Counted from the stretch's first letter, positions 24,957-34,454 are shown. The stretch: DNA of 50,755 nt from a filamentous cyanobacterium CCT1 (GCA_003017855.1 PYER01000013.1:1-50755), one strand, 5' to 3'. The notes: generated by a model from the sequence alone, not told the origin. Program-made: numbers and translations.

Positions 24957-26249
24957 CTAAGTTAGCCCAGCTACAACGATATAGATAGCTTCAGTAACCT
25001 GCCTGAGCTGCGGTGGCTCAATGATGTAGGGCGGCATAGTGTAGATCAGGCGGCCAAATGGGCGCAGCCACACCCCTTGGCTCACCAACTGGGGCTGCAC
25101 CACCGCCATATCCACCGGGTCGTGCAGCTCGACCACACCAATCGCTCCCAGCACCCGCACATCCTTCACCGCTGACAGTTTGCGACAGGGGGCTAGCTCC
25201 TGCTTTAGCTGTGCCTCAATGGCGAATACCCTAGCGGCCCAGTCATAGCTTTCCAGCAGGTTCAGGTTCTCCAGCGCCACTGCGCAGGCTAGCGGATTAC
25301 CCATGAACGTGGGGCCGTGCATAAACACCCCGGCTTCTCCCTGGGCAAAGGTTTCGCTAATATGGCTGGTGGTCAGGGTGGTCGCCAGTGACATAAAGCC
25401 CCCCGTCAAGGCCTTGCCCACGCACATAATGTCTGGAGCCACACCTGCGTATTGGCAGGCAAACAGCTTGCCGGTGCGACCAAAACCGGTGGCGATTTCG
25501 TCGAGAATGAGCAGTATCCCATACTGGTCGCACAGATCCCGCGCCCGGCGCACATACTCTGGGCTGTAGAATCGCATGCCTCCTGCCCCCTGCACCACTG
25601 GCTCAAAAACAGCGGCGGCGATCTCGCCGTGGTAGCGCTCTAAAATGGCCTCAAAACTGGCAATATCCTCCTCCTCCCACACCCCCTCGAAAGGAATTTG
25701 GGGCGCATCGGCAAAATACTGTTCTACCAGGCTGCGGCGAAACAGGTGGTGCATGCCGTTGACCGGGTCGCACACCGACATGGCCGCAAAGGTGTCGCCG
25801 TGGTAGCCGTTTCGCAGCGTCAAAAAGTGCTGCTTCTCAGGCTTGCCCCGGTTGTGCCAGTACTGAATCGCCAGCTTCATGGCTACTTCTACCGATACCG
25901 ACCCCGAATCGCAGAAAAAAACCTTCTGCAAGGGTTCCGGCATCATCTGCACCAGCTTGCGGGCCAGCTGCACTGCCGGTTGATGGGTCAGCCCCCCAAA
26001 CATGACGTGGCTCATGTGCCCCATCTGTTTCTGGGCCGCCCGGTTCAGCCGCGGGTGGTTGTACCCGTGAATGCAGGTCCACCACGACGACATGCCATCG
26101 ACCAGTCGCTCCCCCGTTTCCAGCTCTAGGTAGACTCCCTGGGCCGATCGCACCGCAAACACAGGTCCAGTTCCCGGCATCGCCGCGTAGGGATGCCACA
26201 CGTGGCGGCGATCGAGTGCCAAAAGTTTATCGATGGGCAAAGACTTCAT
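24957..26249 (-). CDS. bioA: Adenosylmethionine--8-amino-7-oxononanoate aminotransferase
   Basis: A 430-aa class-III PLP aminotransferase catalysing the antepenultimate step of biotin synthesis, using S-adenosylmethionine as amino donor. Diagnostic segments are RHVWHPYAAMPG at the N-terminus, DGMSSWWTCIHGYNHP, the phosphate loop CDSGSVSVEVAMK, LILDEIATGFGRTG, and the Schiff-base lysine K279 in CVGKALTGGFM. These WHP and SSWW signatures separate BioA from ornithine and GABA transaminases. No other biotin gene lies in the window. It is followed by the convergent pirin gene. Confidence 0.95.
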   Translation of the reverse strand: MKSLPIDKLLALDRRHVWHPYAAMPGTGPVFAVRSAQGVYLELETGERLVDGMSSWWTCIHGYNHPRLNRAAQKQMGHMSHVMFGGLTHQPAVQLARKLVQMMPEPLQKVFFCDSGSVSVEVAMKLAIQYWHNRGKPEKQHFLTLRNGYHGDTFAAMSVCDPVNGMHHLFRRSLVEQYFADAPQIPFEGVWEEEDIASFEAILERYHGEIAAAVFEPVVQGAGGMRFYSPEYVRRARDLCDQYGILLILDEIATGFGRTGKLFACQYAGVAPDIMCVGKALTGGFMSLATTLTTSHISETFAQGEAGVFMHGPTFMGNPLACAVALENLNLLESYDWAARVFAIEAQLKQELAPCRKLSAVKDVRVLGAIGVVELHDPVDMAVVQPQLVSQGVWLRPFGRLIYTMPPYIIEPPQLRQVTEAIYIVVAGLT

Positions 26250-26277
26250 AAGGCTTAAGACCGACGCACAGGCTAAT

Positions 26278-26616
26278 TCATGAGCTTTCTTCAGCTAGCA
26301 GCGGTTCTAGAATGGCAATCAACTCTGGAACGTCGATATTGACTGCATCCCACACAATATCTACATCAACCTGGTCATACTGGTGGGTCAAAATATTACG
26401 CATCCCCACAATGCTTTGCCAGGGAACATGGGAATAGCGCAATTTAAACGCATCTGATAATCGGTTGGCTGCTTCCCCAATGACGATAATCTCATATAGA
26501 ATCGCAGAACAAGTGCGGCGATCGCTCTCTAAAGCAGCACGATCAAACCCTTCGGCAAAACTCAAGATTTCTTGTGCTGCCCGCAGCATGTCAACAATCC
26601 ACTGCTGGTCACGCAC
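26278..26616 (-). CDS. hepT: HepT-like HEPN ribonuclease toxin
   Basis: A 112-aa HEPN-fold (DUF86) toxin of a type VII toxin-antitoxin pair. The catalytic motif RX4HXY is complete: R73, H78 and Y80 in GMRNILTHQYDQ. In characterised systems the toxin cuts RNA (tRNA in some cases) and MntA silences it by adding AMP units to this tyrosine. I chose the GTG at 26616 because it overlaps the end of mntA by 8 bp and gives the usual HepT opening RDQQWIVDMLRAAQEIL. The frame runs further upstream inside mntA but would add non-family sequence. Confidence 0.88.
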   Translation of the reverse strand: MRDQQWIVDMLRAAQEILSFAEGFDRAALESDRRTCSAILYEIIVIGEAANRLSDAFKLRYSHVPWQSIVGMRNILTHQYDQVDVDIVWDAVNIDVPELIAILEPLLAEESS

Positions 26617-26947
26617 TGTAAATAACCAGAGCAGATGATAGGATTGCCTGACGGCGGATAGAGTTATGACTACGCTCAACAGACTTTTTGCTAATTAAAT
26701 CGACCTTGCGCTTGAGTAAGGTCTCCAACTCGTTCTGCATTTTGGCAAGGGTGAGGAGTCCCTTGCGTGCATGAGGCGCAAAGGTAATTAATAAATCCAC
26801 ATCGCTATCATCTCGAAAATTGTCATGTAGTACAGAGCCAAAGAGGGAAAGCTCAGAAATACCCCAGTGCTCACAAAATTCTACTAATTGAGTAGGAGAG
26901 ACGCCGAGACGTTTATACAGTTGAGTCTTTAAATTAGCTAAAATCAT
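26609..26947 (-). CDS. mntA: MntA-like minimal nucleotidyltransferase antitoxin
   Basis: A 112-aa polymerase-beta-type nucleotidyltransferase. The signature GSx10DxD is exact: G37-S38, then D49-x-D51 (LFGSVLHDNFRDDSDVDLLI). This family adds AMP to the conserved tyrosine of HepT toxins, neutralising them. The gene precedes hepT and overlaps it by 8 bp. The pair lies between bioA and an alpha/beta hydrolase gene with no other mobile or defence genes. The catalytic residues are intact, so it is probably functional. Confidence 0.88.
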   Translation of the reverse strand: MILANLKTQLYKRLGVSPTQLVEFCEHWGISELSLFGSVLHDNFRDDSDVDLLITFAPHARKGLLTLAKMQNELETLLKRKVDLISKKSVERSHNSIRRQAILSSALVIYSA

Positions 26948-26983
26948 GGCTCAAAGGGCATTGGCCCGGGGAAAATAAAGCGG

Positions 26984-27838
26984 CTAGGAGAGAAACTCGT
27001 TGACGTATTCCAGGTAGGTCGCCGGATCTTCCAACATGGGAAAATGGCCCGTGTTTTTCACCAGGGCGTACTCAATTTTAGGGTTCAGATCGGCCGCCGT
27101 CCGCCCCATATCGGCTGGAGTAATTTTGTCGAATTCGCCCGCTACTAGCAGCGTTGGTACCCTAATTTTGGCAAACTCGGCAGGCATTACTTCCGTCGCT
27201 TTTTTGCTCACCGAGGTAAAAATAGTGCCCAAGGCGGTGTCGTAGTCGGCGTTTAAGAAATCTTCTAGAAATGCCACCTTCTCTGCTTCGGGGATGGGGC
27301 GCTTGAGAAATCGCGCCATAAAAAAGCGTGGGGCCAGCGGTATTTTTGCCAGCCACTTGGGGCGAAAGGCCACAACATAGCCGCCAAATTTGTAAAACGC
27401 CTCAAAAGCCGCTTTGTCGTACTCAAAAATGCCGTTGCAGGTGAGAATTGCTCGCTCTACCAGGTGCGGATACTGATTCAAAAAGTACACCGCCACCGAT
27501 GCCCCCATCGAGTGAGCATTGATAGAAACCTTGGGCAGGTTTAGCGCCTTCAAAAGCTCGGCTAAATCGTCAGCGTAGGTGTCTAGCTCGTAACCTCGCG
27601 CCTCCATCGCCGCTTGCTGGTCAGGGGCAATGGTCGATCGCCCAAACCCGCGCATGTCGTAGAGCAGGCAATCGTAGCGATCGCTCAATGCTGCCGCCGT
27701 GCTCTGCCAATAGCGAGCCGATCCGGCCCAGCCGTGGATAAACACCATGACGGGTTTAGCAGAGGCTGGGTCGCGCGGGGTATCGGTACCTACCCACTCG
27801 TAGTAGTGGTTGACTTGGTTGATTTCAACGTAGGGCAT
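26984..27838 (-). CDS. Alpha/beta-fold hydrolase
   Basis: A 284-aa hydrolase. The oxyanion segment is FIHGWAGSARYW (33-44), and the nucleophile elbow is AHSMGAS with S110. The acid D237 in GEFDKITP and the histidine H265 in NTGHFPMLEDP complete the triad. A lid region of about 70 residues (135-205, rich in aromatic residues, KFGGYVVAFRPKWLAKIPLAPRFF) separates the two halves, suggesting a hydrophobic substrate. The stop codon lies 37 bp upstream of mntA and the start is 3 bp from the end of clpX; with all on the same strand, co-transcription after clpX is possible but unproven. Confidence 0.85.
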   Translation of the reverse strand: MPYVEINQVNHYYEWVGTDTPRDPASAKPVMVFIHGWAGSARYWQSTAAALSDRYDCLLYDMRGFGRSTIAPDQQAAMEARGYELDTYADDLAELLKALNLPKVSINAHSMGASVAVYFLNQYPHLVERAILTCNGIFEYDKAAFEAFYKFGGYVVAFRPKWLAKIPLAPRFFMARFLKRPIPEAEKVAFLEDFLNADYDTALGTIFTSVSKKATEVMPAEFAKIRVPTLLVAGEFDKITPADMGRTAADLNPKIEYALVKNTGHFPMLEDPATYLEYVNEFLS

Positions 27839-27840
27839 GG

Positions 27841-29181
27841 CTAAGCAGACTCGGGCTTAGGCATCGACGAGGGATGCAGCAGCAGATCGGCGGTAGAGCG
27901 CTGCTCCACCATTTCGCGAGTAATCGTGCAGCGCTTCAGATCTTTGCGAGAGGGCAGCTCGTACATGATGTCGAGCATCAGTTCTTCAATAATGCCGCGC
28001 AGGGCGCGAGCACCGGTCTTGCGGCGGTAGGCCTCACGGGCGATCGCCCGCAGGGCATCCGACTTAAACTCCAGCTGCACGTTGTCCATCCGCATCAGCT
28101 TCTGGAACTGCTTCACTAATGCATTCTTCGGCTCAGTGAGAATTGCCATCAGCGACTCTTCGTCGAGCGGATCCACTACCGATGTTGCGGGGATGCGGCC
28201 AATAAATTCCGGAATCAGGCCAAACTTGACCAGATCGTCAGGTTCCAGGTGACGCAGCACGTCGGCGGTACGCTTCTCACGCGAGAACTGACCCTCGCCG
28301 GGCTGCACAAAACCGATCGACTTTTTGCCAATCCGTTGCTCAACAATTTTCTCTAGGCCGACAAAGGCCCCGCCGCAGATAAACAGAATATTGCTGGTAT
28401 CAATCTGAATGCAGTCCTGGTAAGGGTGCTTGCGGCCACCCTGGGGTGGCACATTGGCCACGGTGCCCTCCAGCATTTTTAGCAGCGCCTGCTGAACGCC
28501 TTCGCCCGACACGTCACGGGTAATCGAGGGGTTCTCGCTCTTACGGGCAATTTTGTCAATTTCGTCGATGTAGATAATGCCGCGCTGGGCCTCTTCCACA
28601 TCTAAGTCAGCCACCTGCAGCAGCCGCAGCAGAATGTTTTCGACATCCTCACCCACATAGCCCGCCTCGGTAAGCGTTGTAGCATCGGCAACCGCGAAGG
28701 GCACTTCCAGAATGCGGGCCAGGGTTTGGGCTAGCAGAGTTTTACCGCAGCCTGTAGGGCCAATCAGCAGAATGTTCGACTTTTGCAGCTCAATCAGGTC
28801 TTCGGGCGCTTCGCCCTCGACCCCCTGGAGGTAGCTGAGGCGCTTGTAGTGGTTGTACACCGCTACAGAAAGCACTTTCTTGGCTTCGTTCTGGCCAATT
28901 ACGTGCTCATCGAGGTAGTTCTTGATTTCGCGGGGTTTAGGAATCTGGCTGAGGGAAATAGCTGGCGCTGTTCTGGGGCGATCGGCGGCGGGAGTATCGC
29001 GGCGGGGCACCGGCTGGGCGATCGCGGTACCCGAATCAAACAGCTCTTCGTCTAAAATTTCGTTACATAGGTCAACGCACTCGTCACAGATGTAGACCCC
29101 CGGCCCCGCAATCAGCTTGCGCACCTGCTCCTGAGACTTACCGCAAAACGAGCATTTTAGATGGGAGTCGTACTTAGACAT
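27841..29181 (-). CDS. clpX: ATP-dependent Clp protease ATP-binding subunit ClpX
   Basis: A 446-aa AAA+ unfoldase feeding substrates to ClpP. The N-terminal zinc-binding domain has four cysteines at 10, 13, 32 and 35 (CSFCGKS ... CDECVDLC). The Walker A motif GPTGCGKT is at 141-148, and the Walker B region [10 protein letters not shown] ends near residue 211. The C-terminal D2-small domain includes the [12 protein letters not shown] sensor-2 helix. The linker at 48-75 is Pro/Ala/Arg-rich. It follows clpP by 9 bp, forming the conserved tig-clpP-clpX order. It can work in ClpXP or as a stand-alone chaperone. Confidence 0.97.
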   Translation of the reverse strand: MSKYDSHLKCSFCGKSQEQVRKLIAGPGVYICDECVDLCNEILDEELFDSGTAIAQPVPRRDTPAADRPRTAPAISLSQIPKPREIKNYLDEHVIGQNEAKKVLSVAVYNHYKRLSYLQGVEGEAPEDLIELQKSNILLIGPTGCGKTLLAQTLARILEVPFAVADATTLTEAGYVGEDVENILLRLLQVADLDVEEAQRGIIYIDEIDKIARKSENPSITRDVSGEGVQQALLKMLEGTVANVPPQGGRKHPYQDCIQIDTSNILFICGGAFVGLEKIVEQRIGKKSIGFVQPGEGQFSREKRTADVLRHLEPDDLVKFGLIPEFIGRIPATSVVDPLDEESLMAILTEPKNALVKQFQKLMRMDNVQLEFKSDALRAIAREAYRRKTGARALRGIIEELMLDIMYELPSRKDLKRCTITREMVEQRSTADLLLHPSSMPKPESA

Positions 29182-29190
29182 AAAATGACC

Positions 29191-29874
29191 CTAATTGAGT
29201 GCAGTCATAGCGGCTGAGAGGGTTTGTCTCTCTACAACATCGTCGATGATGCCGTAGTCTTTGGCCTCGGCGGCAGACATGTAGAAGTCGCGCTCGGTGT
29301 CGGTCTCAATGCGATCGATGGGCTGCCCTGTATGATAAGCAATTAGCTCATTGAGACGGGTCTTGTGGTAAAGAATTTCCCGCGCCTGAATCTCAATGTC
29401 TACCGCCTGCCCCTGGGCACCACCCAAAGGTTGGTGAATCATGATTCGAGAGCTGGGCAGCGACAGCCGCTTGCCCTTGGCCCCTGCACAGAGCAGAAAC
29501 GCCCCCATACTAGCCGCTAGGCCAAAGCAAATGGTTACTACGTCAGGGCGAATTTGCTGCATAGTGTCGTAAATAGCCATGCCCGCCGTCACCGACCCGC
29601 CAGGAGAGTTGATGTACAGCTGCACATCCTTCTCGGGCTCTTCGGCATCCAGGTAAAGCAGCTGCGCCACGATGGAGTCGGCAACTTCGTCGGTAACCGG
29701 GGTGCCCAGAAAGACAATGCGCTCCCGCAGCAGGCGAGAGTAAATGTCAAAGGCTCGCTCACCCCGCCCCGATTGCTCTACAACAACGGGCAGCATGCTG
29801 CGAACCTGGTTGGTGTTCAGGGCAGACTGGCTCAAGCTCAAGATCGGGCTACTCAAAGGGTTCGATGCAATCAT
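29191..29874 (-). CDS. clpP: ATP-dependent Clp protease proteolytic subunit ClpP
   Basis: A 227-aa serine peptidase subunit. The triad is intact: S122 in [12 protein letters not shown]147 in [10 protein letters not shown], and D196 in TERDFYMSA, each offset by 11 from the E. coli numbering. About 25 N-terminal residues precede the processed core ([26 protein letters not shown]). Cyanobacteria have several clpP paralogues; pairing with tig and clpX marks this as the ClpX-partner copy, in the position that clpP2 holds in Synechocystis as I recall it. It lies 9 bp upstream of clpX and 226 bp downstream of tig. Confidence 0.96.
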   Translation of the reverse strand: MIASNPLSSPILSLSQSALNTNQVRSMLPVVVEQSGRGERAFDIYSRLLRERIVFLGTPVTDEVADSIVAQLLYLDAEEPEKDVQLYINSPGGSVTAGMAIYDTMQQIRPDVVTICFGLAASMGAFLLCAGAKGKRLSLPSSRIMIHQPLGGAQGQAVDIEIQAREILYHKTRLNELIAYHTGQPIDRIETDTERDFYMSAAEAKDYGIIDDVVERQTLSAAMTALN

Positions 29875-30024
29875 AGTGGGTTTGGGCGAGATTTCAAGGG
29901 TTTAAGGATATTGCTTTACAGCAGCGCCAAGATCTGAGCTTGGGCTAGACCAACCAGGCGCGACTCGCTTAACGAACGACTGGTCGGCCTAATCGACATT
30001 ATGCCCCAAATTTTTGGGTTCACG

Positions 30025-30076
30025 GGGTGGGTTCCCCCCAGTCGGCCCTACAGTTAGCTCCACAAGCAACCCACCC
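30025..30076. repeat. GGGTGGGTT/AACCCACCC inverted repeat between tig and clpP
   Basis: A perfect 9-bp inverted repeat (30025-30033 and 30068-30076) with a 34-nt interior. The composition resembles the short GGTGGGC palindrome at 10373-10389, so both may belong to one dispersed cyanobacterial repeat family. It lies just beyond the tig stop codon, and on the minus strand a hairpin here could attenuate read-through into clpP. Confidence 0.5.
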
Positions 30077-30100
30077 TAAGTAATCCCATCAACTTGACCC

Positions 30101-31618
30101 CTAGCTACCTTTGCCAGACTTCTTGCCTTTAGATGCTTTTTTGGCCGGTTCTTCGGTGTCTTCAGTGGCTTCGTCTTCGGCCTCTTCGCTGGCTTCGGTG
30201 GCTGCAACATCTATGGTCGCAGTCCCAGCGGTCTCAGTTTCCTCAGCGTCAGGGGCTTCAGCCTGTTCGGCCTCGGCCTCCTCGGCGGTTTCGGTTTGTA
30301 GGCTGCCTTCGGGCACTAGCTCAACGGTATTGTTTTCTTCGAGCCAGGCCAGGATTTTTTCCTGCAGCAGCTCTTCAGTAAGCACCTGCTTGAGGCGATC
30401 GGGGTCGATCTGGCTAGGGTCTTCTACCGTAGCCATGGCCTCTTTAGTCTTTTCTCTCAGGGCTTCCTCTTCAATTTGAATGCCCTCCTGCTTGGCGACT
30501 TCACCTAAGGCTAGGGTACGGTTCAAGCGATCGATCGCCTCGGGGCGGGTGCGCTGGCGCATGCCGTCGACCAACTCACGGGTCAACATTTTGTTGACGT
30601 CAATGCCCTGGCGGCTGAGCTGCATAATGGTCTGGGTGAGCAGGAAGTCTACCTCTTTTTGCACCAGGGTGTTGGGAATTTCGGCTTCCAAATGCTCAAC
30701 CAGGGCTTCGATCAAGGCTGCGTCTTTGTTGGCTTTGGTTTTCTCCGCCGCTTCTTCCTCGTAGCGCTCGGTCAGCGATGTCCGCAGGGCTTCAATGGTT
30801 TCAAATTCACTAATTTCCTGGGCAAAGTCGTCGTCTAGATCGGGCAGCTCTTTCTCTTTGATTTCCTTCAGGGTGATGGAAAACACGGCAGGTTTGCCCG
30901 CTAGCTCTGTCTGAGAGTAGTCGTCAGGGAAAGGAATTTCGACATCTTTTGACTCCTCAAGGGCCATGCCGACAATGCCCTCCACAAAGCCGGGGATGAA
31001 GCGCCCTTCCTCTAGCTCCACTTGAAAATCGGTGCCTGAACCGCCCTGAAACTCCTCAAACTCACCGCTCTCGTTTTGGACCTTGCCCACAAAGTCGATC
31101 ACGGCCACATCGCCCTGCTGGGCGGGCCGGTCCTCAATGGGTACCAGGGTAGCCAGGTTGTTCTGGTACTGGCTCAGGGTGGCATCGACCCGCTCGGGGT
31201 CGGGCAAGATCTCTTCAGCCTGCACTGACAACCCCTTGTACTGCTTGAGGGTGACGCGGGGTGGTACATCGACCGATGCCTGAATGGTGATCGGCTGACC
31301 CGGTTCGTAAGCCCCAATCAAGTCCTCGAAGGAGGTTTTGAGCTGGTAGTTTCCGATCGCATCGATTTCTTCTTGAGCGATCGCCTTATCTACGGCATTT
31401 TGCACTAGCTCTTCCAGCACCGCCGCCTTGAACTGGGTTATCCCTACCCGCTGCAAAAAGACCTGCTTGGGCACCTTACCCTTGCGAAAGCCCGGTACGT
31501 TGACCGTCCGCATCATCTTGCTCAGCACCTGATCGTAGGTTTTTTGAGACAGATCGGCGGGAACTTCGATTTCTAGTCCTACCTGGCTATCGGGCAGTAC
31601 TTCCTGGGTAACTTTCAT
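30101..31618 (-). CDS. tig: Trigger factor
   Basis: A 505-aa ribosome-associated chaperone. The ribosome-docking signature GFRKGKVPK starts at residue 43. The FKBP-type PPIase domain lies at about 165-255 (GDVAVIDFVGKV ... SKDVEIPFPDDY). The helical arms of the substrate cradle continue to about 430. The C-terminus is extended by about 70 residues: an acidic Glu/Ala/Thr-rich stretch (435-490), then a basic Lys/Gly/Ser tail. This low-complexity extension is longer than in typical bacterial trigger factors. It is the first gene of tig-clpP-clpX and is divergent from asd. Confidence 0.96.
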   Translation of the reverse strand: MKVTQEVLPDSQVGLEIEVPADLSQKTYDQVLSKMMRTVNVPGFRKGKVPKQVFLQRVGITQFKAAVLEELVQNAVDKAIAQEEIDAIGNYQLKTSFEDLIGAYEPGQPITIQASVDVPPRVTLKQYKGLSVQAEEILPDPERVDATLSQYQNNLATLVPIEDRPAQQGDVAVIDFVGKVQNESGEFEEFQGGSGTDFQVELEEGRFIPGFVEGIVGMALEESKDVEIPFPDDYSQTELAGKPAVFSITLKEIKEKELPDLDDDFAQEISEFETIEALRTSLTERYEEEAAEKTKANKDAALIEALVEHLEAEIPNTLVQKEVDFLLTQTIMQLSRQGIDVNKMLTRELVDGMRQRTRPEAIDRLNRTLALGEVAKQEGIQIEEEALREKTKEAMATVEDPSQIDPDRLKQVLTEELLQEKILAWLEENNTVELVPEGSLQTETAEEAEAEQAEAPDAEETETAGTATIDVAATEASEEAEDEATEDTEEPAKKASKGKKSGKGS

Positions 31619-31998
31619 GGGGTCTTTTGCTAACTAGACGGCGACTGCGCGTGCTTCCAAGCGGCCTGGAGAACTTTTGGCGCAATTTATAAGCATACTC
31701 TATCGCTACGGCCAAGGAAGCATCCCTTTGCTTGAGTTCACCCTTCTAAACCGCCAGCTGTTGGTTCTGTAGGCTTTGAGTAGAGTACCGAAGAGAGCGA
31801 TTTGTCGGTTTAGCGTTTTGGCTTTTCCTTATATTCTGTGGGTATGTGTTGCTATGTTGCGGCAGAGGGTAGGGCTTTTGGGGATAAAGCCAAAGTGTTA
31901 GTATCGGCTGATGCCATTATGTTTTGGTCAATGTTCTGGGCAACTTTGGTCAACACATCTTTATAAAGACTTGTTTTGAAGATTGATGAGGTAGCGCT
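31619..31998. other. Divergent promoter region between tig and asd
   Basis: A 380-bp interval without a gene. It must hold promoters for tig on the minus strand and asd on the plus strand. TATAAA at 31962-31967 is a possible -10 for asd, but no well-spaced -35 is visible. TTTGGTCAA recurs at 31922-31930 and 31945-31953, a 9-bp direct repeat with 23-bp spacing that could be a regulator site. Confidence 0.45.
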
Positions 31999-33027
31999 GT
32001 GTCGAACGGGTTGCGGGTTGCGGTTTTAGGGGCCACGGGGGCGGTTGGGGCAGAGCTTTTGGCGCTGCTAGAACAGCGATCGTTTCCCCTCAAAGACCTG
32101 ACCCTGCTGGCCTCGCCGCGATCGGCGGGCACAAAGCTGACCTTCAAGGGCGAGCAAATTCCCGTTCAGGCACTGGGCGAAAATTCTTTTGATGGCATCG
32201 ATCTAGTGCTGGCGTCAGCGGGCGGCTCGGTTTCCCAAGAGTGGCTGCCCAAAGCGGTAGCGGCCGGGGCCGTCTGCATTGACAACTCCAGCGCCTATCG
32301 AATGGATCCTACCGTGCCTCTGGTTGTGCCCGAGGTCAACCCCAAGGCAGCTCAGACTCACCAGGGCATTATCGCCAACCCCAACTGCACCACCATTCTG
32401 ATGGCTCTGGCCGTGTGGCCGCTGCATAAGGTGCAGCCCGTGCGGCGGCTAGTGGTAGCCACCTATCAGTCAGCCAGTGGGGCCGGTGCTCGCGCCATGG
32501 AAGAGGTCAAGCAGCAGGCCCGCGCCATTTTGGCTGGAGAAGAGCCGGTGACAGAGGCGTTTCCCTATCCCCTAGCGTTTAACCTGTTTCCTCACAACTC
32601 GCCGCTCAACGAGCAGGGCTACTGCCAGGAAGAAATGAAGATGGTGAACGAGACCCGCAAGATTTTTGGCGCTGCCGACCTCAAAATTTCGGCTACCTGT
32701 GTGAGGGTTCCCGTACTGCGGGCTCACTCTGAAGCGGTTAACATTGAATTTGAAGCACCCTTTGCGCCCCAGGATGCCAAGGCGTTACTGGCCAAAGCCC
32801 CCGGAGTGAAGGTAGTCGAAGACTGGGGTCGCAACTACTTCCCCATGCCTTTGGAAGCCAGCGGTCAAGACGATGTGCTGGTGGGCCGCATCCGCCAGGA
32901 TATCTCCAACCCCAACGCGCTAGAGCTCTGGCTCAGCGGGGACCAAATTCGCAAGGGGGCAGCCCTCAACGCTGTTCAAATTGCGGAACTGCTGCTGGTA
33001 CCCCAAACCGTAGGGGCGAGCCACTAA
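31999..33027 (+). CDS. asd: Aspartate-semialdehyde dehydrogenase
   Basis: A 342-aa NADPH-dependent enzyme that reduces beta-aspartyl phosphate to aspartate semialdehyde, the branch point to lysine, methionine and threonine. The dinucleotide loop GATGAVG is at 11-17, and the catalytic C130 is in IIANPNCTTILM. Substrate-binding RVPVLRAHSEAVNIEF is present. The GTG at 31999 is the start that matches the family. dapA follows after 95 bp, which itself takes the product of this enzyme. Confidence 0.96.
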   Translation: MSNGLRVAVLGATGAVGAELLALLEQRSFPLKDLTLLASPRSAGTKLTFKGEQIPVQALGENSFDGIDLVLASAGGSVSQEWLPKAVAAGAVCIDNSSAYRMDPTVPLVVPEVNPKAAQTHQGIIANPNCTTILMALAVWPLHKVQPVRRLVVATYQSASGAGARAMEEVKQQARAILAGEEPVTEAFPYPLAFNLFPHNSPLNEQGYCQEEMKMVNETRKIFGAADLKISATCVRVPVLRAHSEAVNIEFEAPFAPQDAKALLAKAPGVKVVEDWGRNYFPMPLEASGQDDVLVGRIRQDISNPNALELWLSGDQIRKGAALNAVQIAELLLVPQTVGASH

Positions 33028-33063
33028 TCTTTCCCAGGGTCAGCCCGACAAGAGCGAACTTGG

Positions 33064-33069
33064 TATAAT
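33064..33069 (+). promoter_or_regulatory. -10 box of a dapA promoter
   Basis: A consensus TATAAT lies 54 bp before the dapA start codon, implying a leader of roughly 45-50 nt and some dapA transcription independent of asd. The -35 region is weak (CCGACA at 33045-33050 with only a 13-bp spacer). Confidence 0.5.
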
Positions 33070-33122
33070 CTCAGGGACGTTGGGCTCAACAACATTAGAT
33101 TTCGTAGGACGCAAGGCATTCG

Positions 33123-34028
33123 GTGACGTATTTTGGCAAAGTGCTAACGGCAATGGTGACGCCATTTTCTGAAGATGGCTCCGTCGATTATGCTGTGGCC
33201 GAGCGCCTGGCTGACTACTTGGTGAGTAACGGCAGCGATGGGCTAGTGGTGTGTGGTACCACGGGTGAATCGCCTACCTTGAGTTGGCAAGAAGAGTACC
33301 AGCTGTATAAGGTGGTTAGAGAGGCCGTAGGGGGCCGCGCCCAGGTAGTGGCGGGCACCGGGTCTAACTCTACGTCCGAAGCCATTGAGGCTACTCGCCA
33401 TGCGGCTGATCTGGGTGTAGATGGCTCGCTCCAGGTTGTTCCCTACTACAACAAGCCCTCTCAGGAGGGGCTTTACCAGCATTTCAGCCAGATTGCGGCA
33501 GCGGTTCCTGATTTGCCCATCATGCTGTACAACATCCCGGGACGTACCGGTTGTGCCCTGGCGGTGGAAACGACTGCCCGGTTAGCCGAAATATCGAATA
33601 TAGTGGCGATTAAGGAGGCCAGTGGAAGTTTAGATTACGCTAGTCAGGTTCGCTATCATACCCCTACTGAGTTTGGCATCTACTCTGGGGACGACTCATT
33701 GACGCTGCCGATGCTTGCTGTTGGCGGCTGTGGAGTAGTGAGTGTGGCCAGTCACCTGGTTGGCCCTCAACTTCAAGCAATGGTGCAGGCCCACGAAGCG
33801 GGAAAGACCCGTTTGGCCACTGAAATTCATTTGCAGCTGTTGCCTTTGTTTAAGGTATTGTTTTTGACCACTAACCCGGTACCGCTTAAGGTAGCGTTGG
33901 CTCAGCAGGGATGGTCGGTAGGCGCGGTGCGATCGCCTCTGTGCATGCCCGATGAGTCTGTAAGTATTGCGATCGCAGAGGTGCTGCAGCAGCTCTCTGC
34001 CCAAGGTATTCTCGTTAAACACCTCTAG
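33123..34028 (+). CDS. dapA: 4-hydroxy-tetrahydrodipicolinate synthase
   Basis: A 301-aa aldolase condensing pyruvate with aspartate semialdehyde, the first committed step to lysine and diaminopimelate. The Schiff-base lysine is K164 in VAIKEASG. The catalytic residues T46/T47 (CGTTGES) and Y136 ([10 protein letters not shown]) are present, and R141 binds the substrate carboxylate. The start is GTG at 33123, preceded by a weak AAGG. It is downstream of asd, with its own TATAAT, and upstream of rnj, the asd-dapA-rnj order I recall from Synechocystis (slr0549-slr0551). Confidence 0.96.
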   Translation: MTYFGKVLTAMVTPFSEDGSVDYAVAERLADYLVSNGSDGLVVCGTTGESPTLSWQEEYQLYKVVREAVGGRAQVVAGTGSNSTSEAIEATRHAADLGVDGSLQVVPYYNKPSQEGLYQHFSQIAAAVPDLPIMLYNIPGRTGCALAVETTARLAEISNIVAIKEASGSLDYASQVRYHTPTEFGIYSGDDSLTLPMLAVGGCGVVSVASHLVGPQLQAMVQAHEAGKTRLATEIHLQLLPLFKVLFLTTNPVPLKVALAQQGWSVGAVRSPLCMPDESVSIAIAEVLQQLSAQGILVKHL

Positions 34029-34454
34029 GTTGGGCGGCGACTAACTCGCCCTAGCTGGATCGCTCGTCTCTAAAGCACCACTTCAAGTAGCCACCTCCAA
34101 AAAGCTCTTAGCCAGGCCTGCAAACGCGATCGCTCGATTTCTTTTAGCTTTCAACAACTGAATAACCCGTTTGTTCTCTCTACCTGTGTGACCTTAATCT
34201 ATGGATTTATCTGTACTGTCTATGGCCCTCGCTGCTCTATCTGTCGATGTTGCGACATCGACCTGGGCCTCAACGGTTCCTATCGCTGCTACTACCAACA
34301 CCTAGCGCCTCAGTTGTGCGCTCTATCGACGAAATAGCGGCTGCACCCAGTGGGGTGTTGCATCTTCGCCGAATGCTGTGCGCGGTTTAGCTTTAGCTAG
34401 CATTTGTTACTTTTTCAAATTTTTCACAACGATTGTTTACTGACGAGATTGTTT
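34029..34454. other. Intergenic leader of rnj with a possible 34-aa open frame
   Basis: A 426-bp interval between dapA and rnj. A 34-codon frame (34201-34305, opening MDLSVLSMALAALSVDV) lacks a ribosome-binding site and a recognisable domain, so I do not call it a gene. A perfect 8-bp inverted repeat at 34243-34262 lies within it. From about 34380 on the sequence is T-rich up to the rnj start, as expected for a long RNase J leader. Confidence 0.45.
34243..34262. other. 8-bp perfect hairpin upstream of rnj
   Basis: GTCGATGT (34243-34250) pairs with ACATCGAC (34255-34262) around a TGCG tetraloop. It lies about 190 nt before the rnj start and has no T-tract, so it is more likely part of an mRNA leader structure or a protein-binding site than a terminator. 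Confidence 0.45.
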
